A DNA stretch of 64,000 nucleotides from Cryptomeria japonica (taxonomy: Eukaryota; Streptophyta; Pinopsida; Cupressales; Cupressaceae). Numbering within the stretch: position 1 is the stretch's first letter; each line of letters starts with the position of its first letter. The notes under the pieces were generated by a model. That model was not told where the DNA came from and did no database searches. It saw only the letters and a list, made by a program, of their open reading frames with translations. This document shows positions 11,446-22,710 of this stretch, piece by piece. The DNA lies in assembly GCF_030272615.1 (NCBI RefSeq), contig NC_081410.1, positions 118,551,140 through 118,615,139 of the forward strand, read 5' to 3'. Made by a program: the position numbers and the translations under genes.

Positions 11446-12466
11446 ATTGGGCTCTTATTTTGGATAACAGGCGGTGAGAGGCAGTGTTATACTAGAGAGC
11501 ATTTTTTATGATGTTGTGGTTTGTGTCCATTATCTGTGTTCTCGTTATTGCCTTAGTCGTGTAAAATTCATCAGCCTTGGTCCAGTAGTGTTCGTAGGCG
11601 TATGGGTTTAATGTGTACTTACACTCCTATATAATGTGTCACATTTTGCAGCATAATCCGATAGAAGAAAGCATTGAGAAAGAGTCTAGGGGAAATGATG
11701 ATGGATGTATAAATGCAGACCATGACCGCGAAGGGGGAAACAGGCTGGGAGAGACAGCTATTCCGGTACTGTTGTATTGCATTGCCATGAATTGATTTGC
11801 CTATGTTTGATGGACATGTATAAAAAAATTTATTTAAGCGACTGCGTCCACTTGTTACTGATGCAGGCAACCGTGGAAGACAAAGAAGAGTGCACCAATG
11901 ATGATGCTCACGTTGTATTCGAGTTGAAGTCCACCTACTAGTGGATGGGGCAATGGTTGGGGAAGGCATTGTTGATGACCTGGGGAAGGGTGTAATGTGT
12001 CATACTATTCCAGTCCCACAACATTGTGCTAAAGTTTGCATCATCAAAGTCTTTGATGAAAATGCCCAGCTGCCTTGTCCAGGTCCTTTCGTCGATGTCT
12101 TGTCGAATTCCCTAAATTTGTGGGCAGTGTGGCCTATTGAAGACCTGGTCTTTTCCCCACCCATGGTAAGTTTCAAAGATGACAAGATCCCTTCCTCCGT
12201 CTTCTCATTCCATCGTTTATCTTATTCTAATGGAATGAAATAGGCAGCACTCGTATGATGTCATTTGTATGTGGTAGGATAAAGTTGGCGAAAGTGTCCA
12301 GCCACAAAAAGAGGATGTTAAATGCAACCCTGTGATGAGATGGGTAAGTCAGAGGCTACGATCACTTGGCATCACCCCTCCCGAGTTGCATAAGAATGAG
12401 AAGAAGCATAAAGCATTTTACGATGCTATCAACTCCATTGCGCAATCCAGACAGCAGAGGCGATAA

Positions 12467-13108
12467 TATTTTTCAATGATAGTTGTTGTTCCTCTTTCCT
12501 AATATTTAGAGCGAGATACTATGGTGGAAGATTAGTCTTGATAGACTATTTAGATGGGATTTGGAGATGTTATATTGAGATGGATTTTACCTTACCATAG
12601 CTTAAACCCTCTCAATTATTGTTTACGTTTTAAATGAATTGTACTTTATTTTCAACCTTTCCTGCTCTTTTAAGCAACATAGCTGTAAAGTCTTGATTTG
12701 TTGGACTGTTTCATGGTGATCTTGCACCATCAACTACCCTTTAATAACTTCAAAAACTTGTCTTTGGTGTGCAACATTTTTAATAATGATAGTGAATGGT
12801 ACAATAAAGTCGATGATAGTTGTTTATTGTTCAAGTTTTGTTCAAGGTCTCTTACATATTACATATGCATAGGTTTTGTTATTGCATAGCAATAGGGTTC
12901 CTGCAACTCTTTTACGTATACAGATCAAGTGAAATGTTTGATTGAAATTGTGAACCATGTGCTCTTTCCACTGTAGCTTACGACAGTTCCATATACCATT
13001 GTTATTGTTTGTTTTTGAACACTGAATCTGAAATGAATTAACAACAAAAAAATAACAAAAAAAAAATCAATTAAAATACACCAGACTTTTGTTATAGTTT
13101 CATGGCAG
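12467..13108. other. No gene seen
   Basis: AT-rich spacer between the stop of the decayed gene and the first exon of the next plus-strand gene. It probably includes 3' untranslated sequence of the former. I see no repeat or domain. Confidence 0.4.
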
Positions 13109-13590
13109 ATGTGTAATAAGTTGGATGCAGGACAAGGAGTGGTGACTGATGGAGTTATCTTCCCAAAACATGGATTCCCAATTGGCAGGTAACCTGCCAC
13201 CCAAGTGCCCAGTTTAGTGAACATGTCAACTTTAGTGAACACGTTAACTTTTGTATTGTGCATGATGTTATTTATGCAAAAAATGCAACAGATAGTTGTT
13301 CGTTTCGCGTTGGCATAAACTATTGTTTCCTGCATTTTTCATGTTGTCTTGCCCACCTGTCTACTAATACTTCTTTTTGCCATTGTTTGCAGGGATGGCA
13401 ATGGGAAGAGCACGGACAGGAAAAAGAAAGGGCGTCGAAACATTTGTTCCGCGGAACGGAATGCCTGCTATGAATTCAAAGGCGAATGGGACGCCTGATG
13501 TTCTCACCTTCGAGAGAGGTTTAGGGAAGTCTGCAAGATAACCACCATCGCCCTTTGCAGACTGGAACGATGGGATGGACACAATGAAGT
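13109..13590 (+). pseudogene. 5' part of a coiled-coil gene interrupted by element 1
   Basis: An exon at 13109-13188 (MCNKLDAGQGVVTDGVIFP and onward, after a CAG acceptor and before GTAACC) joins in phase 2 to an exon starting at 13393 after TTTGCAG. That exon encodes a basic stretch GKSTDRKKKGRRN and stops at the TGA after EFKGEWDA; another frame stays open beyond it. The exon is cut at 13590 by the retrotransposon and resumes at 32394-32876. The bases GAAGT are present on both sides as the insertion duplication. I recognise no family. It lies on the same strand as the decayed gene at 8579-12466 and may belong to the same ancient element. Confidence 0.5.
13586..13590. repeat. Target-site duplication of element 1 (left)
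   Basis: GAAGT directly before the LTR starting TGATG. The same five bases follow the right LTR at 32394-32398. Confidence 0.95.
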
Positions 13591-15037
13591 TGATGCCCTG
13601 CAAAATGGCACAAGGTTAGCAAATGATAAACAACACCAAAGACACAAAAAGCGTTAGTGTTAGTCAATCAAAAACTAATCTATGAAGGCATACCAAGAGA
13701 GACACTAAAAGCATGCTAATGTATCTAATAAACGAAACAAAGATTATGAGGTATCTCCAACTGCCTCTTAGCATGGCCTTAGCTCTTTCTCCCTTGTTCC
13801 TCTCATTTCCAAGTTCCAAAATAGTGTAGCTCACAGCAGCTTTTTGCACTATGGATGCTTATGGAGGATTGAGATTGTAGTATAGCTCTAAATGTGGAAT
13901 GAAAAGCTAAATACTATGCTATTGATGCTAACATGATATATTTTAACCAAAATGATAAGATCTTAGATTGCTTATGCTAAATGCTCTCTAAAAATGTCTA
14001 TAGCCTAAATGCATACAAGTTTTCAGGATCTGGATTATGAAGGAATGGGCTCTATTTATAGGAAAAATGGAGCAATGGATGGCCATGATTGAAAGGTTTA
14101 ATCAAGGGTCAAGCTTGAAAGTTGGGGATCCATGTGCACAATTGGCACCAATAAAATGGTGACAAGTGTCAACATAGGATTGGATTGAGAGAAGAGGTTG
14201 GAGGCATTAAAGGCCTGAGAAGACCTCATGGTTATCTAAAGGCTAAGGGTCAAGTCTAAATTAGGATTACCCACTGGATTAGGAGTTAATGCAAGGATAA
14301 ACCTTTGTGCAAATGATTAAGAGATAATCATGGTCAAAGCATTAAATGCTTGATGAGACCTTTGGGTTGGGTAGAGGTTGAGTCAAAACAAATGTTTTAA
14401 CCATGTGGGAGGGTTTGAGTTAACCATTAATGGTTATTGGAGACTTTGGGGATTAAGTGGTTGAAAGTTGGAAGCCTTTAATGGCTATCAAAGACTTTGA
14501 GGATTTAAGTGGTTGAAGGTTGAAAACCTTTAATGGTTATCCAAGACTTTTGAGGATTTTGAGAAGTGACTTCCCTTTGCTTAGGAATGTGACAATATTT
14601 AGGGAATGGATTAGACTAATTAGGAAGGGGTTAGAAGAATCTAGAAGGGGATTAGATTTTGCAAGTGGATTTGGTGGGTGAGGGAAAATAGGATTTTATT
14701 TAAAATAAAAATTCATTTATTTCAAAATGTGTCCAAGTTGCATTTGTAGGAAAATGCAAGTGGGGTGGGGATAATGATTTAAATAAATGTTTTATTTAAT
14801 TTATTTAAAAGAGGAATAGGGGGATTTATTTAAATAAATAGATTTTATTTATTTAATGATTTGTATTTGGTTTAATGAATTAATTAAAATAAATTGAACA
14901 ATTTATTTAATTAATAGAAGAATGTTTGGGGATGAATTAATTAAATATTTATTTAATTAACTGATGGCTAGTGGATTTTTAATCAAATAAATAGCGTTTA
15001 TTTATTTAACTAAGCTGGACAGATTTGTGTGACTACA
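13591..15037 (-). repeat. Element 1 left LTR (its 3' LTR)
   Basis: 1,447 bp starting TGATGCCCTGC and ending GTGACTACA, same length as the right LTR. About 19 differences from it by eye. The AT-rich stretch at 14680-15010 is built of TTTATTT/AAATAAA runs. A TATAAATAGA box reads on the minus strand at 14060-14051. Confidence 0.97.
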
Positions 15038-15052
15038 TTTGCCCCTCTTTGA
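15038..15052 (-). promoter_or_regulatory. Element 1 polypurine tract
   Basis: The minus strand reads TCTCAAAGAGGGGCAAA directly before the LTR's TG. This is the purine-rich primer expected for plus-strand DNA synthesis, and it confirms minus orientation. Confidence 0.85.
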
Positions 15053-15348
15053 GACGGTGCGGTTTATCGCGTCGTTTCAAAGAAAGAAAAATAGGTGTGA
15101 AGAAATGCCCCATTAAAATGTGAATTTAATGGGTGGTATGCCCCCTCGAGAGATGGGCCGAAAAATTTTGAAAAATTGGGCGATCTCTCGAAAAAGAACG
15201 AAAATTGGCAGGGTGGTAGAAGAGAAGAAGTTAGGCATACGGGTGAAAAATAGAAGAAAACGAGGGAAACATGGAGAAATGGGGGGCTCGGGAAGTTCAC
15301 AGGGACCACGGCGATGAGCAGGGGAGAAGTTACGAGGACGACGAGGGG

Positions 15349-15354
15349 TATAAA
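15349..15354 (+). promoter_or_regulatory. TATA box of the antisense PMD gene
   Basis: GGGGTATAAATGGGG lies 98 bp before the proposed PMD start codon at 15452, inside element 1 and outside the LTR. Its strand and distance suit a private promoter for the PMD transcript. Confidence 0.55.
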
Positions 15355-15526
15355 TGGGGTGAAAGGGGTGAAAATAGGATCATTTGTGACCGCGACCAGT
15401 TGAAAACGAGAGCTCTGATAGTGACATTTGGAGGAGCAAGGAGTAGCTACGATGCCGATTCTGATTACCGAGCACAGATTCGAGCGAGCCCGACGGTTCC
15501 AGCGCCCAGAGGACTACGGACCAGCG

Positions 15527-16195
15527 GTATGCAAATTCGAAAACTCAATTTTCATGCATTTTTGATAGGTTTTTAGCCGAGTCCAAGTCAAGTCGGAGCA
15601 AGAGCGCTGAAACTCTGGTTTTGGCGCTTTTGCTCCATAAACTAACGCTATTGTGCCGCAATGGCGCTATTGTGCTCTTGTTTAAGTGCTTTTGTTTTGA
15701 ATTAGCGCTACCGTATGCAAGTTTTAGCGCTATTGACTAAGTAGTGCTATTGGGGGCTGAATTGAGCGCTATTGATGTTAAAGAGCGTTGTTGTATAGCT
15801 GGTTTAGCACGTTTGGAGTTGTAGCGCTTTTGTATAGCTTTTTGAGCGTTTTTGTTAGTTTAGTAGCGCTATTGTGTAAAACTAGCGCTTTTGTGGGTAA
15901 AATAGCGCTTTTGCCTTAGGATAAAGAGATGCCCCAGTTTGAATGAAGAAAATCTCCCGATGCCAATGATTGATGGATGGTGAGGTGAAGTGGGAGTTGT
16001 TTTGAACCATAGCAGCCTAATGAGACTTAGGTCATTTGTTAGGATAAATGTCTGTTGAAGTCTAGGTGGCCATGATTGCTTACCTGTTGAGACCCGAAGA
16101 TACTTGATCAAAGTATCTGATGATAGTCTAGGTTTAAACTTAAGAAAGTTTGAAAACAAAACAACTGATGGTGATTGATGAATGTCTATGTGCAG
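15527..16195 (+). other. Proposed PMD intron containing the motif array
   Basis: GTATGC at 15527 and a TGTGCAG acceptor ending at 16195 define a 669-bp intron that keeps phase 0. The AGCGCT array (15605-15913) lies wholly inside it. Confidence 0.55.
15605..15913 (+). repeat. AGCGCTATTG/AGCGCTTTTG motif array, left
   Basis: About 16 copies of a 10-base motif in about 310 bp, all in one orientation. Clean forms are GCGCTATTG (four copies) and GCGCTTTTG (four copies), for example near 15664, 15726, 15775 and 15866, and near 15624, 15823, 15884 and 15904. Others have one or two changes (AACGCTATTG, AGTGCTTTTG, AGCGTTTTTG). Spacing is irregular, so it is not a simple tandem repeat. The mirror array is at 30570-30850. 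Confidence 0.9.
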
Positions 16196-17382
16196 GAGGA
16201 TCTGCGCGTGTTGCAGTTACGTGAGCATCATCCGACGACACAGGAGTTACGGGACCGATTGACTCAGACTGAGATAGACTGCATTGTTGCGACTGGTTTG
16301 TACGAGGTGATGCACATGCCCGTGATTCGTATGAATCACGGTTTGATTACAGCATTGGCAGAGCGGTGGCACAGTGAGACATGCACCTTTCATTTGGCAC
16401 AGGGAGAGATGACTGTGACCTTGGAGGACGTGTGGCGCATCCTTTGGATTTCGATTCGAGGGGAGCTAGTCACATATGATAGATCCTGGGGGACGCTTTC
16501 ATGTCAGAGGATTTTTGATGATGATGTATATATTGACGATGGATCGATCGCATGGGAGGATATAGCGGCACTATATGAGCCCTTTCCAGTAGTGTTGTCA
16601 AGGATTGTGGGAGGACTTCTGTGTCCAGACAGGTGGTCACATGGATTGGCAGTGGGATAGGGATAGGTGATAGAGATGATGATGACCGAGGGGACCCGAT
16701 TTGCATGGGGGTCGTACGTGTTGGCGCACATGTATCAGGAGCTCCACGAGGTAGTGTACCGAGGGAGGGGTTCTCTAGCGATGGGCATGACGCTACTACA
16801 TGTTTGGGCATGGGAGCACCTACCAGTGACTCGACCAGTGAGTCTCAGATTCCGAGCCGTGGACCAGCCATACATGTTTATGTACAGTGGCATGATGAGT
16901 CAGCCCCACTTGGGGAAGTTAGAGTGGTGGCGGCGGGCATTGGATGACTTAGATGCAGTGATATGGCGGCCATACTTGGAGTGTGAGCCATGGGAGGATG
17001 ATGCAGAGGCACTACCGTATGTGTTCATGACCTGATTCCTCATTGGGAGGACCTCATATCATGTGGAGAGACAGGTGCTTGGACGAGTGATGAGGCAGTT
17101 CGGACGGCAGCAAGGACTGCCTAGTGGATCTGGAGAGTATGCACGGGTGATTCGGGAGCGGTATGCATGGGGTCCAGTGCTACCGTATGATCAGGCACTG
17201 GCAGAGTTTTAGACACTGCATGCGAGGCCATGGGACCTACGACCGAGGGTCGTTGATGCAGGGGTGACAGCGGAGTATACACAGTACCGAGCGGCACACC
17301 CGATCCAATGGATATCAGACCTGACAGAGCCGATCCCAGCTTTTGAGGATGAGAGGGGATGGGGACGAGGACAGAGAGCAAG

Positions 17383-17530
17383 AGGTCGAGGAGGAGGAGG
17401 AGGAGGAGGAGGAGGAGGTGGGGGAGGAGGAGGAGGAAATGGAGGTGGCAGAGGAGGAGGTGGGGGAGGAGGAGGAGGAGATGGAGGTGGCGGAGGAGGA
17501 GGTGGGGGAGGAGGAGGTGGGTTGGGGATG
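17383..17530 (+). repeat. GGA-rich low-complexity run encoding poly-Gly
   Basis: Reiterated GGAGGAGGT triplets within PMD exon 2, read as a glycine run with a few N, R and D residues. The Pro-rich open frame on the other strand is only its complement. Confidence 0.9.
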
Positions 17531-18106
17531 CCGAGGCAGCGGAGAGGGAGAGGTGGACTACCTCTTAAGATATCACAAGGACCTTTGATGCAGGGAGGAG
17601 TGCAGCTGAGTGGGAGGGGGATGGAGAGAGAGATCCCGATGGATAGAGGAGTGGGGATTGCTGGAGAGGGTGGTGCAGGGGAGGGACCTTTGGGAGAGGG
17701 TGATACAGGTGAGGGACCTATTAGAGAGGGTGATACAGGTGAGGCAGCGATGGACACGGGAGAGGGAGCTATTGGAGATCTGCGGGATCATATGATAGTT
17801 TATTTGCAGACCCAGATAGAGAGATTAGAGGAGGAGGTAGCAGCTAGGGATGTGCAGCTATTTGCACGTGAGTCAGAGCTGACGATGGTGCTGCGGGAGA
17901 GAGATACTGCGATGGAGAGATTGGCCGAGCTGCAGGAGAGGGTTTGGATTGGAGTAGGAGCACAGGGTCCTACAGGGGAGGTGATGAGGGAGATGCGGCG
18001 AGCGCAGGTGGAGATAGAGTACTGGCGGGGCTTATATGAGCAGGTTGTACCAGTTAGCCAGCGAGCTCTTAGCTATTCGCAGATGCGGCAGGCCAGATCA
18101 GAGTGA

Positions 18107-20925
18107 TCACAGAGGGCACAGAGTAGTGGGGGTGTGATGGGTCCTCTATGGCAGGAGAGATCAGGGGATGCAGGAGGGAGTGGGGGTTTGATGAGGCCTC
18201 CACGGAGAGATGGATCAGGTGTTGCAGGCACCAGTGGTGGAGCATGTAGAGGTGGTGGTGGTGGTACAGCATCTGGCCAGAGCAGCATTTGAGAGAGCAT
18301 TTTTGCATACATATATTGTATCATTGTTTATTTATGGACTGTATCTTGGATGGCTTTTGGTAGCCGATTTTTTGTAGACGTCATTGTACTCTGATATATG
18401 AGATGATATATATGAGGAGATCCCATATTTTGATGATATGCATTTGATTATGTATGGATGTTTATGCATGATGATGATTTATTGCTTAGATGGATATGTG
18501 TACATGTATGCATTTGATGAGATGTTTCCTATATGCATGTTTTTATGATGATGTATGATGTTGGATACTGACATATGAATGCAGGTTTATATATGTATGG
18601 TTTTGATTTGTTTGATGCAATGCTTTATGTATGTAATGCCATGATGATGATGTATGCTTATGATGATTTATGAACAGGATTTTGATGTTTCCTATTGCAA
18701 TATAATGATGAGATGATTTATGTGATGATGTTAATGCAATGGTTGAATGAATGATTTTATGTATGGATATGCATCTAGATGTGTTTTTAGATGGATGTAA
18801 TATGGATAAACCAAATGTTAAGTACAAATGTTTATTTGATAATGTGTTAAATGAATGCAATATGTAAAAATGGATATAAAATGTTATGAACCAATGTTTA
18901 ATAAAACAAGTGGATTTATGATTCTAAAGGTTTTAAATATGATTTTAAGTACAAATGTTAATATGATGATATTATAACTGATGGGTTTAATAACTGCACC
19001 TTAATGCAATTAAAAAAAAAGAGGAGAATGAATGCAATGTGAAATGAATCCTAAAATGAGCATAATAAAATACTTTAATAACTGGATGAATGAATGCAAT
19101 GTTTTAATTATGAATGTATGCAATGATAAATGATAAAGGATAATGAAATGATGATGGATAATTGACACTATATGAATGCTTAGTAAAGGACTTAATATAA
19201 TCAAAGACAATTTAATCCCACGAATAAATCGACCTATTTATGATTAATGCGATGATGCAAAATGATTGATGAAAATTTTAATGTCCAAAATGAACTATAT
19301 GCAAAGTTAAAAATGACATGAATGTTTAATGCAAGATGCAACTAAATGTGAGGATGATATGATTATTAGGAATGCAAGGTTTGTAAGACTTTGCATGATG
19401 CATTGATGATGTATCAGAGTACTCGATCGTGATTGTATCCAAGACCAGCTTAATTTTCTCATTTGGCATATAAAAGCCTATATATGAATGAGTGAATGGA
19501 TGGGTGATATGCAATGGAATGCAATGTATAAACAGATGAGATGAAATGACGATCCATAGTGCTCTATTTTCATCATTGAGCTTAAAAATGTTGGAAGAGA
19601 ATACAAGCATCTTGACATAATGATTCAAGATGACCTGAGTATTCCTTCCATGGATTTTATGTAGCAAGTTAATACAAACGACTTGATATAAGGGATCAAG
19701 TCGACCAAAGTATTGCTTGCGGAACAGACAAGGATTATCTCCTTTCATGCATGACTTGGATCGTCCTCCTTGATCTTAGGCTGATCATATCCTGAGACAA
19801 GTGCATACCGTACTAAGAAATAAAAACCGTTATCCAATTTGGATGAGGAGGAACCAAAGAAGGAGCATTGTACCTGCAAACAAACAGTATATACATAAAG
19901 GATAAAGAATATGGATCCTTGGTAATGGTTCATGTCCATATGGTCGAGGTATACGCTGTAGTCAGCAAGCCGTAGTGATCTATGACTGTATTTTGCATAA
20001 GATCACGTAGCTTAGTGAACTTCCCACGTAGACACCATTAGTACATGCCCCAAAACTTCATCGGAAATAATGCGCAAATGATACAAAACAATACTGAAAG
20101 ATGCCGATACAAATAAACAAATGATTGTACTCACAAATCAACCAAGTATTTGATAGCCTAACAGAATTTTCTTGTCAAAGAAAACGTCATCTTGTCTTTG
20201 TTTTGGTAAGGAAGGATGCATCCTTGTTTTAAAGACAGTTTTTGAGTGTTGGTGTGGATTGTGTGGTTGATTGATAAGTGGTCATTTGTGTGAGTATTTT
20301 GTCAATGTTTGTCTTGGCATCTGCATGGATCAGTATGTACAAAGTATTACCATGTTTTTGTTTAATTTTCAATGGTTTTTTCGTTGTTTTTTGGATTTTT
20401 GCATTGTTTTTGAATGTTTTTGGTATTTTGTGAGACATTTTTGAATGTTTTTTGGTATTTTGCGAGACATTTTTGAATGGTTTTGATATTTTTGATGATT
20501 GCTTAAATGAAGAGCGTAATGACGCATAAGACAATGTGGAATCCACTTCCATCAATAGGTTAAGGGCATTGCCCCCAAGTGTAGACATGACTTATGAAGA
20601 AGCGGGACGCAAGATGCATGAAGTATTTATCATAATTGCAGAGAAATAACAAGCCATGGTTTTTCGGATGGATGGACGTATGTATGAAGTAGATGTGATC
20701 GCAACAAGTCTGAAAGACAATGGAGCCATAGCCTTTACGAGTGACGCCTGTTTGCCAGGTTTTCATCACCGTACTTACCCAAGGTGCCACCAGAGTGGTT
20801 GTTCACCGTTTGGATGCATGATTTTTCTTTACTTTTTTTGAATGTTTTTGTATTTCTTTAGGACATTTTTCTGAATGTTTTTAGTATTTTTCTGGTATGC
20901 AGGGGAGCCTGATGCTCTGTACAAC
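18107..20925 (-). other. Element 1 3' untranslated region
   Basis: Between the integrase stop and the PMD stop. 18330-19330 is low-complexity, rich in ATGATG and ATGTATG words. 20360-20490 repeats a GTATTTTGCGAGACATTTTTGAATG-type unit two to three times, and a related unit recurs at 20835-20895. Open frames here are short and unrecognised. The two convergent transcripts of the element (gag-pol and PMD) would end in or cross this zone. Confidence 0.5.
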
Positions 20926-22317
20926 TTAGGTATAAAACCGTTTGAGGTGCATGTTGTTGATTGGATCTGCAAGCGGTTCTCCTTCTGATGTAGCCAACTG
21001 ATATGCCCCGGACCCGAACACATCAGTGACAACATATGGGCCTAGCCAGTTTGATTCAAACTTGCCCTGATGTTCTCGGTTTGGTTGGTTGCGAGGATTC
21101 TCTCGTAGAACAAGATCACCTACCTCAAATGTACGAGGTCTAACTCGGTGATTGTAGCTTCTGCTCATGCGCTGTTGATAGGCTTTGAGATGGTTGTATG
21201 CAGCTTGTCGCTTCTCATCAAGTAACTCTAAGTCCTGAAGACGGGATACTCTGTATGCTTCATCATCTATCAGATTATGCAAGGAAACCCGTAATGATGG
21301 TATCTCAACCTCAATAGGTAAGATAGCTTCTGCCCCATAGACCAATGAATAAGGAGTTGCACCTGTAGGGGTTCGAATGCTAGTTCGATATGCCCATAAA
21401 GCTGGATTGAGTTGAACATGCCAATCACGACCGGCATCATTGACTGTTTTCTTTAGGATCCTCAATATGTTTTTATTGGATGCTTCGGCCTGATCATTGC
21501 CTTGTGGGTAATAGGGGGTGGAAAAGCGGTGTTGGATATGAAATTTCTCACAAAGTTCACGGACATCCTGATTTTTGAAAGGAAGACCGTTATCTATGAT
21601 GATGGACATGGGTACACCATACCGGCAGATGATGTAGTTGAGGATGAATGAGGCGATCTGCTTGCCGGTGACTTGGGTAAGTGGAACAGCTTCGATCCAC
21701 TTTGTGAAATATTCGGTGGCGGTAATAATGAATTTATGGCCATTGGATGAAGATGGATGAATCTTACCCACAAGGTCAAGGCCCCATTGACAGAAAGGCC
21801 ATGGTGTTGTGATTGGTTGCAATTCCTGTGTTGGTGCATGTATCAGGTCGCCATGAACTTGGCATTTCTTGCACTTCCTGACAAAGTAGTAGGAGTCTTT
21901 TTCCATAGATGGCCAATAGTATCCAGCTCGCATGAGTTTCTTGGCTAGTGACGGACCACTTGAGTGAGTCCCGCAAATTCCTTCATGTACCTCTTCCAAA
22001 GCCTTTGTTATCTCATCTTGTTCCAGACATCGGAGAGTACCATCAAGACCGCATCGGTATAGGGTTTCGACAATAATGGTATATCGAGCAGTTTGGCGAA
22101 TGAAGGTTTTACATTGGTCATTTGATTGGTTGGGAGGAAGGGTGTGATCACGGAGATAGGTGCAGAACTCACTATACCATGAGGATTCAGAACTGACAAG
22201 GCGACATATCATCTCAGATTCAGGGATATCATAAGCGGGGATCCAAAGCTGTTCTACCAAGAACTCGTAGCGTGTTGAATTATGTGGAAGATCTAGGAGA
22301 GATGCGATGGTAGCCAT
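20926..22317 (-). CDS. Integrase segment (element 1)
   Basis: 463 codons open. It would insert the cDNA into the genome. An N-terminal HHCC zinc finger is present (H111, H118, C149, C152). The catalytic core has D181 in WGLDLVGKI, D242 in IIIDNG and E278 in DQAEASNK, with 35 residues between the last two (D,D35E). The C-terminal part has the GPY/F module NWLGPYVV and ends NNMHLKRFYT. No chromodomain follows, as expected for the Tat/Athila branch. The reading really begins further upstream in the same frame. All catalytic residues remain, so damage to the polyprotein lies in the stops elsewhere. Confidence 0.95.
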   Translation of the reverse strand: MATIASLLDLPHNSTRYEFLVEQLWIPAYDIPESEMICRLVSSESSWYSEFCTYLRDHTLPPNQSNDQCKTFIRQTARYTIIVETLYRCGLDGTLRCLEQDEITKALEEVHEGICGTHSSGPSLAKKLMRAGYYWPSMEKDSYYFVRKCKKCQVHGDLIHAPTQELQPITTPWPFCQWGLDLVGKIHPSSSNGHKFIITATEYFTKWIEAVPLTQVTGKQIASFILNYIICRYGVPMSIIIDNGLPFKNQDVRELCEKFHIQHRFSTPYYPQGNDQAEASNKNILRILKKTVNDAGRDWHVQLNPALWAYRTSIRTPTGATPYSLVYGAEAILPIEVEIPSLRVSLHNLIDDEAYRVSRLQDLELLDEKRQAAYNHLKAYQQRMSRSYNHRVRPRTFEVGDLVLRENPRNQPNREHQGKFESNWLGPYVVTDVFGSGAYQLATSEGEPLADPINNMHLKRFYT

Positions 22318-22350
22318 AGCATCAGCAGCTCGATTTTGATCTCTTGGTAT

Positions 22351-22700
22351 CTATTCAAAAGTGATAGTAGTAAATGATGTCTTTAGAGTGTCCACCATTT
22401 GCTTATATGGCATGAGTTTATCATCTTTGGTCTGATATTCATCTGTTGCTTGTCGAATGACTAGTTGGGAGTCGCCATATACTTGCAGTTCTTGTAATTT
22501 CCATTGGATGGCTAACCTGAGTCCTGTGATCAAGGCCTCATACTCTGCTATATTGTTGGTGCATGGAAATGTGAGCCTGTAAGACTTCGGGATGCTATCA
22601 CCTTAAGGTGTGATAAACAGAATGCCTGCCCCCGAGCCGTGCCTAGTGTATGAACCATCAAAATATAGTTTCCATGGTTGTGCTGCTGTGATCATGAATA
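22351..22700 (-). CDS. Second (archaeal-type) RNase H segment
   Basis: Encodes WKLYFDGSYTRHGSGAGIL, then CTNNIAEYEALITGLRLAI, YGDSQLVIRQ and, past the stop at 22351, NRAADAMA. The four acidic RNase H residues (D of YFDG, E of AEYEA, D of GDSQ, D of AADA) are all visible. A second RNase H between the first one and integrase marks the Tat/Ogre lineage. One stop lies at about 22600 in ITP.GDSIP. Confidence 0.9.
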
Positions 22701-22710
22701 TCTCTTCATC

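Larger units (their letters stand above)
8579..12466 (+). pseudogene. Decayed multi-exon transposon-type gene with repeats and a DUF8039-like end
   Basis: Several exon-like blocks with GT..AG borders line up on the plus strand. The first (ATG at 8586, donor 8718) reads MSIALRKRLRETVDLDYGLL and onward. It joins in phase to a block at 8816-9316 made of an 18-residue tandem repeat. Later blocks are acidic (9479-9601), Lys-rich with three KKKNV.EKT repeats (10381-10660), and three near-identical exons (about 10890-11445). About 11905-12165 encodes VMCHTIPVPQHCAKVCIIKV through LNLWAVWPIEDLVF, which resembles DUF8039, a domain of plant transposase-linked proteins. The last exon (12278-12466) ends QRR and TAA. 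The acidic block does not join in phase and the DUF8039 block needs a frame change, so I call it a pseudogene. Its function is unknown; the transposon link rests on the DUF8039 likeness. Confidence 0.6.
15452..18106 (+). pseudogene. Plant Mobile Domain (PMD/MAIN-like) gene, antisense inside element 1
   Basis: Exon 1 is proposed at 15452-15526 (25 codons, MPILITEHRFERARRF and onward), with donor CGGTATGC. Exon 2 starts at 16196 after GTGCAG, and both junctions are phase 0. Exon 2 encodes a PMD, the domain of Arabidopsis MAIN/MAIL proteins and of many plant transposons: DCIVATGLYEVMHMP, LITALAERWHSETCTFHL, EMTVTLEDVWRILWI, and later TRFAWGSYVLAHMYQELH and VWAWEHLPVTRP. A Gly-rich run (17383-17530), a charged coiled-coil-like part and a stop at 18104 follow. 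Four stops interrupt one otherwise intact frame (16658, 16664, 17033, 17210), with no frameshift. It runs opposite to gag-pol in the element's 3' region. The PMD call is firm; exon 1 is inference. Confidence 0.8.

Noticed and set aside
17209-17757. Long Pro-rich open frame on the minus strand
   Set aside because: It is the complement of the GGA-rich run and PMD exon 2. Triplet composition keeps several frames open.
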